Of a stretch of DNA of 64,000 nucleotides, positions 47,009-55,689 are shown in pieces. The stretch covers positions 1-64,000 of the forward strand of contig MGXV01000067.1 in the NCBI GenBank assembly GCA_001801485.1. The letters run 5' to 3'. Source of the stretch: Gammaproteobacteria bacterium RIFCSPHIGHO2_12_FULL_37_14. GTDB taxonomy: Bacteria; Pseudomonadota; Gammaproteobacteria; DSM-16500. Positions within the stretch are counted from its first letter, which is position 1. Each line of letters starts with the position of its first letter. The notes under the pieces were generated by a model. That model was not told the DNA's origin. It saw nothing but the letters and a program-made list of their open reading frames with translations, and searched no databases. The translations under genes were made by a program, and so were the position numbers.

Positions 47009-47350
47009 ATGAATAAAGCTACAAATGATAAAATTGGTTTAAATGATATTATGAAGCGCGCTCAAGAAATGCAAAAAAAGCTTCAGGATATTCAAAAGCA
47101 AGTTGCTGAAATGGAAGTGACTGGTCAATCTGGTGGTGGTGCAGTAAAAATCATTATGACCGGCCAGCATTATGCCAAAAAAGTAACATTCGATTCTAAT
47201 CTTTTAAAAGAAGAAAAATCTATTATTGAAGACTTAGTGGCAGCTGCTATTAATGATGCTACCGATAAAATTGAACGAACGTTGCGCGACAAAATGGGTG
47301 GTTTGGCAGGAATAAAGTTACCTGAAGGTTTAGGCGATTTACCTAAGTAA
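47009..47350 (+). CDS. ybaB: YbaB/EbfC nucleoid-associated protein
   Basis: Small DNA-binding dimer. Start at the ATG 47009 (MNKATND), eight bases after GGAG; a GTG at 47000 is less likely. 113 residues with the family core MKRAQEMQKKLQDIQ, GGAVKIIMTG and LRDKMGGLAG. Conserved dnaX-ybaB-recR order; here a palindromic repeat separates it from dnaX. Confidence 0.95.
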   Translation: MNKATNDKIGLNDIMKRAQEMQKKLQDIQKQVAEMEVTGQSGGGAVKIIMTGQHYAKKVTFDSNLLKEEKSIIEDLVAAAINDATDKIERTLRDKMGGLAGIKLPEGLGDLPK

Positions 47351-47386
47351 TGATCGGCATACGCCCAATGAAGCGAGCGCTATCAT

Positions 47387-47983
47387 ATGCAGTTTAGCCC
47401 ATTGCTCGAGCAACTCATCGATGCGTTGCGTTGTTTGCCAGGTGTTGGCTCAAAAACAGCGCAGCGCATGGCTTTGCATTTGTTAACACGTGGTCGGGAG
47501 AATGGAAAACGCTTAGCAAAGCAGCTCAGCGATGCCATGGACCATATCAATCATTGCCATCATTGTCGTATTTTTAGTGAAACTGAACTTTGCGAAATCT
47601 GTGCCTCACTCCATCGTGATCAAAGCATATTATGCATTGTCGAAAATCCTATCGACGTCACGATGATAGAGCATACGGGTATTTACAAAGGTAAATATTT
47701 TGTATTATTAGGACGATTATCACCTTTGGATGGTATGGGCCCAGAGGATATTGGTATCAGCCAATTAAAATCACATTTTTCGCAAGGAATAGTAAAAGAA
47801 GCGATTCTCGCCACTAATCCAACGGTAGAAGGCGAAGCAACTGCTCATTATATTGCAGAGCTCGCTAAATCCTTTCAGATCAAAGTCACTCGCATCGCTC
47901 ATGGGATTCCTATTGGCAGCGAACTAGAATACATCGATAGTCATACCTTAGCTCATGCATTGACTGGAAGAGGAATTTTATAG
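47387..47983 (+). CDS. recR: Recombination mediator RecR
   Basis: Works with RecO and RecF to load RecA on gaps. 198 residues: helix-hairpin-helix ([17 protein letters not shown]), four-cysteine zinc finger (CHHC..CEIC), Toprim domain starting [10 protein letters not shown] and C-terminal Walker B-like part. Thirty-six bases after ybaB. Ordinary. Confidence 0.96.
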   Translation: MQFSPLLEQLIDALRCLPGVGSKTAQRMALHLLTRGRENGKRLAKQLSDAMDHINHCHHCRIFSETELCEICASLHRDQSILCIVENPIDVTMIEHTGIYKGKYFVLLGRLSPLDGMGPEDIGISQLKSHFSQGIVKEAILATNPTVEGEATAHYIAELAKSFQIKVTRIAHGIPIGSELEYIDSHTLAHALTGRGIL

Positions 47984-48024
47984 ACCTCTTTCTTCAAAAG
48001 AATTATTTTTAATCCCTCTCCTTC

Positions 48025-48044
48025 TTTAATATTCTCTTAATCCG
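48025..48044 (+). promoter_or_regulatory. PmrA-like box upstream of the 48090-49208 gene
   Basis: TTTAATATT, two bases, CTTAATCCG; 14 of 18 positions match the tandem CTTAATATT consensus. A perfect -10 TATAAT (48067-48072) follows 22 bases later, so the box ends where a -35 would start, the expected place for an activator. Confidence 0.6.
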
Positions 48045-48089
48045 CTACTTTTAAACTACCTACTAATATAATGATAATTAGGATTAAAA

Positions 48090-49208
48090 GTGGCAAAACG
48101 AGAAGCGGTCCCCCTATTTGGGAAAAAAGCACTTTCTTTCATTGAAGTTGAGCCCGAGCTAAATTACATCGCGGGCGTAACAAGTGGCAATGTTGCTATG
48201 CTTCCGTCTGTTTCTTTCTCTCCTCAAGCCAATATCGCTATTCCTGTGGGCTGGAATTACTTGGATGGTCTTTGTGCTATTATCACTGGCACTAACCAGT
48301 TATTAGATGCAGATGATTACCATCAATCACAAAATAAGTTTAAAGGTGTATTAAATATCCTCTCCGGCATTCAATTATTTGCACTATCTTACACCCCAGG
48401 ATTAGTACATGTTACAGGTATGGCAGCCAGCGCTACACCATTAGCTGGTACCTCATTTGCCTTTGCTATGTTGTGCGACTTAATTAATGCTTCAATCGAC
48501 TTCTATCATGCTACCAAAGAAATAGAATTTGATGGTTGGTTAGAAGAAAGAGAAAAGGAAGTAAAGTACATCCGTACTCGGATAAATACCTTAAGGAAAA
48601 AAAGAGCTACACTTCAAGATAATATGTCTACCACTGGCAATCGTATACTTGATGATGCTGATAATAAAAATGCTGAAAAAGTAAAAAAGAAAATCAACAA
48701 TCTTAATGATCGAATTGAAAAATTAGTGACACAAGAAACGACATTATTAGACGAAATGCAAAGTCGCTGTCGTGTGCATTTCCACACTGATAACACAACC
48801 CAACAAACGAAAAACCATATCCTAAACATAAAAAATATGGCATCTGTTACAAATCTTCCCACCTCATTAGATCGTGACAATGAAAATCGTATACAATCTA
48901 TTCTCAATCAACGTTATCAACAAAACCGCGTCGCGCTCCTTTTCAAAAGCTTAAGTTTTATAGGTATGACGTGTTTAGCGATTGCTCCATTTATATTGCC
49001 TATTTGTCCACTTGCCAGCGCCATTCTTTTCGCAACAGGCCTGATAACGACTAATGCTGTTTCTCTATATTACATTTATAATAATGTACCCAGAGTCAAA
49101 AATAATTTAATCAGTTTGAAAAATTCGGCCTGTCACCTATTCTTCAAAAATCGCGAAGCCAATTTAACAAGTACCTCTTCCTTCACACCTCAATACCAGC
49201 CATGTTAA
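48090..49208 (+). CDS. Unknown membrane-associated protein, candidate effector
   Basis: 372 residues from a GTG with AGGA upstream. Two hydrophobic regions (about residues 90-130 and 290-345, the second a hairpin with LSFIGMTCLAIAPFILPICP and LFATGLITTNAVSLYY) flank a charged coiled-coil segment (about 155-220). No signal peptide. The pattern resembles host-membrane-anchored Legionellales effectors. Supported by a PmrA-like box and a TATAAT element just upstream. No enzyme motif seen. Convergent with apaG, eight bases apart. Confidence 0.65.
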   Translation: MAKREAVPLFGKKALSFIEVEPELNYIAGVTSGNVAMLPSVSFSPQANIAIPVGWNYLDGLCAIITGTNQLLDADDYHQSQNKFKGVLNILSGIQLFALSYTPGLVHVTGMAASATPLAGTSFAFAMLCDLINASIDFYHATKEIEFDGWLEEREKEVKYIRTRINTLRKKRATLQDNMSTTGNRILDDADNKNAEKVKKKINNLNDRIEKLVTQETTLLDEMQSRCRVHFHTDNTTQQTKNHILNIKNMASVTNLPTSLDRDNENRIQSILNQRYQQNRVALLFKSLSFIGMTCLAIAPFILPICPLASAILFATGLITTNAVSLYYIYNNVPRVKNNLISLKNSACHLFFKNREANLTSTSSFTPQYQPC

Positions 49209-49216
49209 AGATCAAA

Positions 49217-49618
49217 TTAATGCAATTTTGATCGGTAAGATTTGGTAATGGATGAAGGTGCGCTTAAAATAAATTTAGGAATAACCACTCTGAAATGTTC
49301 TTCCTCTATATTTTGCACCTCATAGTGACCTTCCATCGTTCCTTGTGGAGAAACCAACTGACAATAACTAGTATAACTAAATTTTTTACCCGGTTTAATG
49401 AGCGGTTGCAATCCAACGACACCTGCACCGTGCACCTCTTCAATCTTCCCTGTCATGTCGGTAATACGCCAGTAACGACTGAGTAAATGAACAATTTGAT
49501 CACTATCATTAACGATCGTTATTTCATAACTCCAGACAAATTTTTGATGGAGAGGATCGGATTGTGCTTGTATGTAACTAGGATGAGCAGTCACAATAAT
49601 TTTTTCTATATTCTTCAT
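49217..49618 (-). CDS. apaG: ApaG domain protein
   Basis: 133 residues, a beta-sandwich protein of unclear role (phosphate or magnesium metabolism proposed). Core motifs present: FVWSYEITIVNDSD, LLSRYWRITD, VHGAGVVGLQPLIKPG and GTMEGHYEV. Twenty-four bases after mpl on the same strand, so probably co-transcribed with it. Not next to ksgA/apaH as in E. coli. Confidence 0.93.
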   Translation of the reverse strand: MKNIEKIIVTAHPSYIQAQSDPLHQKFVWSYEITIVNDSDQIVHLLSRYWRITDMTGKIEEVHGAGVVGLQPLIKPGKKFSYTSYCQLVSPQGTMEGHYEVQNIEEEHFRVVIPKFILSAPSSITKSYRSKLH

Positions 49619-49642
49619 AAGAATTATCTCTATCTAACAAAC

Positions 49643-50998
49643 TCAGCTAATTAATTTAAATAATAATTTTTCATGAATACCATTAAAACCTGAATTACTC
49701 ATGATAATCACATGATCTCCCGCTTGTAACTTTGAATATAAATCAGCAACCAATCGGTCAACACTATCATAAATCGCTGTAGGTTGTTTAAATGTCGCTA
49801 ATATATTTTTCAAACCCCAATCTATTTCAGTATTTTTACAAAACACCATATCAGCTGCGCGTAAAGCATCCTGAATTTTATCCTTATATACACCTGTACG
49901 CATTGTATAGGAACCAAATTCAATCACAGCAATCATTCTAGCTGCCTGACCGATTTTGGTTCGTAATCCTGCTAAGGTTGTTGCAATGGCTGTTGGGTGA
50001 TGAGCAAAATCATCATAAACAACAATACCATTTACATTTGCTTTCACTTCAAGACGTCGCTTGACGTTTTTAAACTTGGCTAGCGCTTCTATTGCCTGCT
50101 GAGGAGATACATTGACATGATTCGCAGCCGCTATTGCAGCTAAAGCATTATTCATATTATGTATGCCAAGCAAATCCCATGTCACCTTCCCAACAAGTTT
50201 TTCTCGATGAGTGACTGTAAATCTACTCGCATCTGCCACCTCTAATTGAGCTTGCCAGTCACCTGCTTGACCAAATGTCATGGTAGAGGACCAGCAACCT
50301 TGATGAAGAACATCTGCCAAATGACTATTTTCTGCTGGATGAATAATCAGTCCATTGCCCGGAACGGTTCTAATTAAATAATGAAACTGCTGCTTAATGG
50401 CGTTAATATCTGGGAAAATATCTGCATGATCATATTCCAAATTATTTAAAATAAGCGTCTTTGGATGATAATGAATGAATTTGGACCGTTTATCAAAAAA
50501 TGCACTGTCGTACTCATCCGCTTCAATGACAAAGAAAGGCTGATTACCCACACGAGCAGAAATGCCAAAATTTTCAGGCACTCCTCCCACTAAAAATCCG
50601 GGATGCAAACCGGCAGATTCCAATATCCAAGCTAACATGCTTGTTGTCGTCGTTTTACCGTGCGTACCGGCAACACCGATGACCCAACGATTGTTGAGTA
50701 TGTTCTCGGCTAACCATGCTGGACCCGATTGATAGCTGATAGGGTGATTTAATACATATTCAATCATGGGATTTCCCCGTTTAATCACATTCCCAACGAT
50801 AACGCAGTCAACATCGTTTGCAATATGAGCAGGATCATCGCCTTCCAACAGCTCAATACCCTGTTCTTTTAGTTGAATACTCATTGGTGGATAAACATGA
50901 CTGTCTGATCCACTAACGTCATGTCCACATTGTTTAGCAAGTATCGCGATGCCACCCATAAAGGTTCCGCCAATACCAAGAATATGTAATTTCATCAT
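49643..50998 (-). CDS. mpl: UDP-N-acetylmuramate:L-Ala-gamma-D-Glu-meso-DAP ligase
   Basis: Murein-recycling ligase of the Mur family. 451 residues: N-terminal nucleotide motif GIGGTFMGG, ATP loop GTHGKTTTT, EADEYDSAFFDKRSKF (Mpl/MurC signature) and C-terminal domain with DDFAHHP. Its presence implies DAP-type peptidoglycan and some recycling of muropeptides, consistent with dapD/dapE in the window. Divergent from the histidine kinase. Confidence 0.95.
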   Translation of the reverse strand: MMKLHILGIGGTFMGGIAILAKQCGHDVSGSDSHVYPPMSIQLKEQGIELLEGDDPAHIANDVDCVIVGNVIKRGNPMIEYVLNHPISYQSGPAWLAENILNNRWVIGVAGTHGKTTTTSMLAWILESAGLHPGFLVGGVPENFGISARVGNQPFFVIEADEYDSAFFDKRSKFIHYHPKTLILNNLEYDHADIFPDINAIKQQFHYLIRTVPGNGLIIHPAENSHLADVLHQGCWSSTMTFGQAGDWQAQLEVADASRFTVTHREKLVGKVTWDLLGIHNMNNALAAIAAANHVNVSPQQAIEALAKFKNVKRRLEVKANVNGIVVYDDFAHHPTAIATTLAGLRTKIGQAARMIAVIEFGSYTMRTGVYKDKIQDALRAADMVFCKNTEIDWGLKNILATFKQPTAIYDSVDRLVADLYSKLQAGDHVIIMSNSGFNGIHEKLLFKLIS

Positions 50999-51135
50999 TC
51001 ACCTTTTAGATAAAAATCGATTGCAGAGCATTTGACTACCATCATGCGCACATTCTACAGCTAGCTACAGAGTTTTAATTTAGAATATGATATTATTATC
51101 GAAATTGCTCAAGTTGGTAAAGGATAGTATGCAAC

Positions 51136-52704
51136 ATGGATAGCCAAGGACTATTTGACGCAATCACGGATAGCGCCATCTTACTCGATAAAGCTGGCCG
51201 CATCATTAATTGGAATGCTGGCGCTGCTTCACTATTTGGATATTCTAAACGAGAAGTCTTAGGATGGTCAGTTAATTTTATTTATGACCGACATTATCCT
51301 TTTCCTCGTTTAATTCAAGAAATCAATTCACAGCAAAAAAAATGGTTAGAAGATACTATATTTATTCGCAAAAATGGGATCAAAGGAAATTGCCGATCCT
51401 ATCTTTGTCCTTTGCCACCTACCGAACAAAACAAAATCATTGCTCTTCTCATCCATCAAAATACTTCTTCTTATAAAAAGACCGAAGAAGAACTCTTAAA
51501 TGCTCACCAAGAAACTTATAATCAATTTATTCATCTCACCACTGGTTTCTGGAGCGCAAATGCTTTATTAATCGAAACAATGAATATCTTAGAGCAAACT
51601 GAAAAAAAACTCAGGGAGAGTGAGTTACGTTTTCACTTGCTAGCGCAGAATGCGACTGACGTCATTTCTCGTCATGCACCTGATGGCACTTATCTGTATG
51701 CATCACCTGCCAGCAAAAATGCCATTGGTTATCAACCCGACGATCTCATTGGGAAAAATATTTATAAACTCATTCATTATGATGATCATGCGAGATTAAA
51801 AAAAGTCTTCACTCGAAAACGCGAAGATTTGAATAATAAACCCATTGTCTACCGATTAAAAAAGAAAGAAGGTGAATTTCGCTGGTTTGAAAGTAATATA
51901 CGATTAATTATTGATGAACAAACACGAATTATTAATGAAATTCAATTGGCTTCACGTGATATCACCGATCATGTTCTGGATAAAAAAGCCAGATTACGAG
52001 GCCAGCAATTAGCGCATGTATTTCGATTAAGCACCATGGAAGAAATGGCATCAGGTATAGCCCATGAAATTAGCCAGCCATTAGCTGCCATCGTCAATTA
52101 CACGCGTGGTTGTGTTCGTCATTTAGAAAATAACAATCATGATCGTGATCAATTGTGTACCGTCATGGAAAAGGCAGTGATTCAGGCCGAACGTGCTGGC
52201 GAGATTGTCCAACGCCTCAAAAATTTCTTTTGTAAAGGCCAATTAATCAAAACATCCTGCAAAATAAATAATGTTATTCGAGAAACTATTAGCCTAATCA
52301 AAAATCAATTAAATACTTCAAAAACTAAAATGGATTTTGATTTCGATAAAAATATTCCCATCATTTTTATCGATAAGATTCAAATACAACAAGTTATTTT
52401 AAATCTTATTCAGAATGGCATTGAAGCCATGCAAGAAAATCATATCAAAGAAAAACGTGTACACATCCAAACAAAATCCCACACAGAAAATATTGAAATT
52501 ACTATACATGATACTGGTCCTGGTTTTTCTAAAGAAATTATTAGTAAAGCATTTATGCCTTTTTTTACCACTAAAGCGCATGGACGTGGAATGGGCTTAG
52601 CGATTTGTCGTTCAATTATTGAGGCACATGGCGGACAATTTACAATTAATCCAAATACCAATAGTAATAGTTGGATACGCTTTTCTTTACCTACTTCGAT
52701 CTAG
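51136..52704 (+). CDS. PAS-domain sensor histidine kinase (FixL/NtrB-like)
   Basis: 522 residues with no membrane span, so cytoplasmic. PAS domain 1 about 5-112, a linker, PAS domain 2 about 161-280 (SELRFHLLAQNATDVI), HisKA with H310 in GIAHEISQPLAA, and HATPase with N-box NLIQNGIEAM, DTGPGF (459-464) and GRGMGLAI (483-490). Neither PAS has an obvious haem-binding His, so oxygen sensing is not assured. It ends 22 bases before the FixJ-type regulator, its partner. Input signal unknown. Confidence 0.9.
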   Translation: MDSQGLFDAITDSAILLDKAGRIINWNAGAASLFGYSKREVLGWSVNFIYDRHYPFPRLIQEINSQQKKWLEDTIFIRKNGIKGNCRSYLCPLPPTEQNKIIALLIHQNTSSYKKTEEELLNAHQETYNQFIHLTTGFWSANALLIETMNILEQTEKKLRESELRFHLLAQNATDVISRHAPDGTYLYASPASKNAIGYQPDDLIGKNIYKLIHYDDHARLKKVFTRKREDLNNKPIVYRLKKKEGEFRWFESNIRLIIDEQTRIINEIQLASRDITDHVLDKKARLRGQQLAHVFRLSTMEEMASGIAHEISQPLAAIVNYTRGCVRHLENNNHDRDQLCTVMEKAVIQAERAGEIVQRLKNFFCKGQLIKTSCKINNVIRETISLIKNQLNTSKTKMDFDFDKNIPIIFIDKIQIQQVILNLIQNGIEAMQENHIKEKRVHIQTKSHTENIEITIHDTGPGFSKEIISKAFMPFFTTKAHGRGMGLAICRSIIEAHGGQFTINPNTNSNSWIRFSLPTSI

Positions 52705-52726
52705 ATGTTTAAAGGAGGATGCAGCT

Positions 52727-53368
52727 ATGTCAGTATTAGAGCCAATAGTGTATATCATTGATGATGATCAAGCGATGGTTGAGTCATTGTTGTGGATTAT
52801 AGAATCGATAGGATTAAAAGTAAAAACCTATACACGAGCGCAAGAGTTTCTCGAGGAGTATGACTCACAGCAACATGGTTGTCTGTTATTGGATGTTCGC
52901 ATGCCAGGGATGAGCGGGCCGGAATTGCAACTGAAATTGAATGAACAAGGGTTGCCTACCTTACCGATTATTTTCATCAGTGGCCACGGGGATGTTCCAC
53001 TGGCTGTTCGTGTGATGAAAGCGGGAGCAATTGATTTTCTAACGAAGCCATTTAATGATCAAGTATTATTAGAGAGCATTAATAAAGCATTACGAATTGA
53101 TCGAGCTAATCGTGAAAAACGTCAAGAATCAGCACAAGCCAAAGCTAAATTTGCCATTCTTTCTCCGCGAGAAGTGCAAGTTTTACAAGGCATTGTGGCT
53201 GGAAAACCAAACAAAGTGATTTCTGCTGAATTAAAAATTTCATTGAAAACAGTTGAAGCTCACCGTGCCTCCGTGATGAAAAAAATGAGTGTCAAATCGG
53301 TACCGGAACTTGTCAAACTCGTTCTAACTAATAGCATTCAAGAAGAAGCCGTTGTTGAGGAGGAATAA
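52727..53368 (+). CDS. FixJ/NarL-type response regulator
   Basis: 213 residues from the ATG at 52727, which follows a textbook AAAGGAGGA site; longer frames overlap the kinase. Receiver domain with IIDDDQAM, phospho-Asp in LLLDVRMPGMSG, T/S in FISGHGD and lysine in FLTKPF; then a LuxR-type helix-turn-helix (LSPREVQVLQGIVAG, KTVEAHRASVMKKM). Controlled by the kinase just upstream. The next gene, 186 bp on, could be a target. Confidence 0.93.
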   Translation: MSVLEPIVYIIDDDQAMVESLLWIIESIGLKVKTYTRAQEFLEEYDSQQHGCLLLDVRMPGMSGPELQLKLNEQGLPTLPIIFISGHGDVPLAVRVMKAGAIDFLTKPFNDQVLLESINKALRIDRANREKRQESAQAKAKFAILSPREVQVLQGIVAGKPNKVISAELKISLKTVEAHRASVMKKMSVKSVPELVKLVLTNSIQEEAVVEEE

Positions 53369-53554
53369 AGCAGATTTAAATGATACAGATACAACCTAAA
53401 CAAATTAGCTATTTCCTGATGGTAGTAACCCTCAATTAGATAGGGATATTCAAGTACTTTCTTAAAGTATTCTCCTAATTTTTATTATCGTTCATTAGTG
53501 CGATTATCAGAATCCCCCTTAAATGATTTAGGTAATGTTAGGAGAAAAGCAGTC

Positions 53555-53986
53555 ATGGATAAAAGGAAGCAGGTATTAATTGTCACAAATGCGATTACTG
53601 ATGAAGAGCTTTTACAAATAAAACAATCATTTAATTCTGAACATGCACCAAGAATCAATATTAAACTAACCTTAGTTCATGTTATTCCTCGCTTACCCAG
53701 CTGTTATTTCAATATATCTTCAATGGGCTTACTCATAGAACGATATTATGATGACGCTAAACGCTCGCTTTATGAAGTTGGCAAACGCTTAGGTGTAGCG
53801 CAAAAAGATCAATGGTTAATTTCAGGTAAAATTCGTACCGAAGTGTTACAATTAGCTAATCGGCTGGGTTCGAATTTTATTTTGGCTAGCGCTCAGCAAA
53901 TTCAAGATTTACAACGTTCACTATTTTTTAAAAACATTCAACAATATGCTGTCATCAGGAATGTAAACCAGATTAAGAAATTATAA
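53555..53986 (+). CDS. Small universal-stress-protein-like protein
   Basis: 143 residues from the ATG at 53555 with AGGAG upstream. KQVLIVTNAIT start, KLTLVHVIPRLP strand, a middle helix (YDDAKRSLYEVGKRLGV) and a late NFILASAQQI strand fit the UspA alpha/beta fold, but the ATP-binding GxxGx9GS motif is degenerate. Follows the two-component genes and is closed by a strong terminator. Stress role inferred from fold only. Confidence 0.65.
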   Translation: MDKRKQVLIVTNAITDEELLQIKQSFNSEHAPRINIKLTLVHVIPRLPSCYFNISSMGLLIERYYDDAKRSLYEVGKRLGVAQKDQWLISGKIRTEVLQLANRLGSNFILASAQQIQDLQRSLFFKNIQQYAVIRNVNQIKKL

Positions 53987-54032
53987 GTGTTTAATAGTGT
54001 CTCCTCGAGAAAGGACGTATGAGTCAATTGTT

Positions 54033-54070
54033 CCCGTATTAAATCCTCCCATTTAATACGGGGATTTTTT
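54033..54070 (+). terminator. Rho-independent terminator after the Usp-like gene
   Basis: Perfect 12-bp stem CCCGTATTAAAT / ATTTAATACGGG with loop CCTCCC, followed by a run of six T. It ends the kinase-regulator-Usp region and separates it from the phosphofructokinase gene. Confidence 0.92.
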
Positions 54071-54154
54071 ATTCTACCTAATTTATCATTGAAAAATAAA
54101 ATCAGCTTGCTTATAGTTCTCCATCAGAAAAATTTATCTGGAGAGCCCATTTAT

Positions 54155-55420
54155 ATGGAAAAATCGAATGCTTTATATGCTCAATCTGGTGGCGTCACAG
54201 CCGTTATTAATGCAACTGCCTGCGCAGTCATCGAAACCGCTAGAAAAAATAGTGATAAAATTAATAAGTTATATGCTGCTCGTAATGGTATTATTGGCGC
54301 TTTAATGGAAGATTTAATTGATACCAATCTAGAATCAGATGCTGATATTGCAGCTTTACGACATACCCCAGCCGGTGCATTTGGCTCTTGTCGCCATAAA
54401 TTAGGCGCAATTGATAAGCATCGCAAACAGTACGAACGTCTAGTCGACGTTTTTTCTGCGCATAATATTCGTTATTTTTTCTATAACGGCGGTGGCGATT
54501 CTCAAGATACTGCTTATAAAGTCTCACAAATTACTCGAGAATTGAATTATCCAATGACTTGTATTGGCATTCCTAAAACAATCGATAACGATCTTCCTTT
54601 TACCGATAACTCCCCGGGGTTTGGTTCTGTTGCAAAATACGTAGCCGTTTCAATACGCGAAGCGGGTATGGACGTTGCCTCCATGTCACTCACCTCAACC
54701 AAAGTATTTATTCTGGAAGTAATGGGACGACATGCTGGTTGGATCGCTGCAGCAGGCGGGTTAGCCGCTGAGAAGGAAGATGACTCGCCACATATTATTC
54801 TTTTTCCAGAAATTCCACTACATACCGAGAATTTTTTAAAACGCGTAAAAGAATGTGTTACAAAATATGATCATTGCTCAATTGTCGTATCGGAAGGTAT
54901 TAAAAATCAAGAAGGTGCATTCATTTCTGAATCTGGTTTAGTAGATGCATTTGGACATAAACAACTGGGTGGCGTCGCGCCTGTCATCGCAAAATTAATA
55001 AAAGAAAATTTAGGATACAAGTATCATTGGGCACTAGCAGATTATTTACAACGTTCGGCACGACACATCGCCTCCAAAACGGATGTCGAACAAGCTTACG
55101 CTCTGGGTAAAGCTGCAGTAGAAATGGCACTTGCAGGCAAAAACGCAGTGATGCCGATTATTGTGCGTGAAAATGGTAGCCATTATCACTGGACCATTGG
55201 CGAAGCACCGTTAGAAAAAGTGGCTAATGTTGAAAAGAAAATGCCTAGAGAATTTATTACGACAGATGGGTTTGGTATTACCGCAGCTTGCAAAGAATAT
55301 TTACAACCACTGATTCAAGGTGAAGATTACCCTCCCTATCGCAATGGTTTACCTATGTACGTTAAATTAAAAAATACAGCTGTCAGTAAAAAATTAAAAA
55401 CAACCTTCGAGATTGCTTAA
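54155..55420 (+). CDS. pfp: Pyrophosphate-dependent 6-phosphofructokinase
   Basis: Reversible glycolytic step using PPi instead of ATP. 421 residues from the ATG at 54155 (MEKSNALYAQSGG), preceded by GGAGAG. The motifs that set the phosphoryl donor are of the PPi type: GGGDSQDTA (Asp in place of the second Gly of ATP enzymes) and PKTIDNDL (Lys instead of Gly). A PPi enzyme saves ATP and can run toward gluconeogenesis, useful for a host-dependent cell. The donor is inferred from motifs. Confidence 0.93.
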   Translation: MEKSNALYAQSGGVTAVINATACAVIETARKNSDKINKLYAARNGIIGALMEDLIDTNLESDADIAALRHTPAGAFGSCRHKLGAIDKHRKQYERLVDVFSAHNIRYFFYNGGGDSQDTAYKVSQITRELNYPMTCIGIPKTIDNDLPFTDNSPGFGSVAKYVAVSIREAGMDVASMSLTSTKVFILEVMGRHAGWIAAAGGLAAEKEDDSPHIILFPEIPLHTENFLKRVKECVTKYDHCSIVVSEGIKNQEGAFISESGLVDAFGHKQLGGVAPVIAKLIKENLGYKYHWALADYLQRSARHIASKTDVEQAYALGKAAVEMALAGKNAVMPIIVRENGSHYHWTIGEAPLEKVANVEKKMPREFITTDGFGITAACKEYLQPLIQGEDYPPYRNGLPMYVKLKNTAVSKKLKTTFEIA

Positions 55421-55501
55421 AAATTTATCCTCTTTTTGATTTAATTTTATACAAATTTCTTGTATCGAATTGATTTTTTACATATAATATAAAAAAATAA
55501 T

Positions 55502-55662
55502 GTAACTCCCTAGGTTGTGGATAAACTAGGGTTAGTTTTGTAACAAAATACGTGATTGTCATCCTGAGCACTGTTTTTTAGTGCGAAGGATCTCGTTTTT
55601 TTAAATAAATCGAGATCCTTCGTCGCAAAAAGCGCTCCTCAGGATGACATCTGGGGAGTTAC
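55502..55662. repeat. GTAACTCCCC-family palindromic repeat, full copy (3 of 3)
   Basis: 161 bp: GTAACTCCCTAGG to CTGGGGAGTTAC, with the same internal CGAAGGATCTCG hairpin as the copy at 46787. It stands just upstream of the giant repeat-protein gene (28 bp before its start), inside any 5' leader. Confidence 0.92.
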
Positions 55663-55689
55663 AAAATAATTCAAAATGAGGATGGAATA

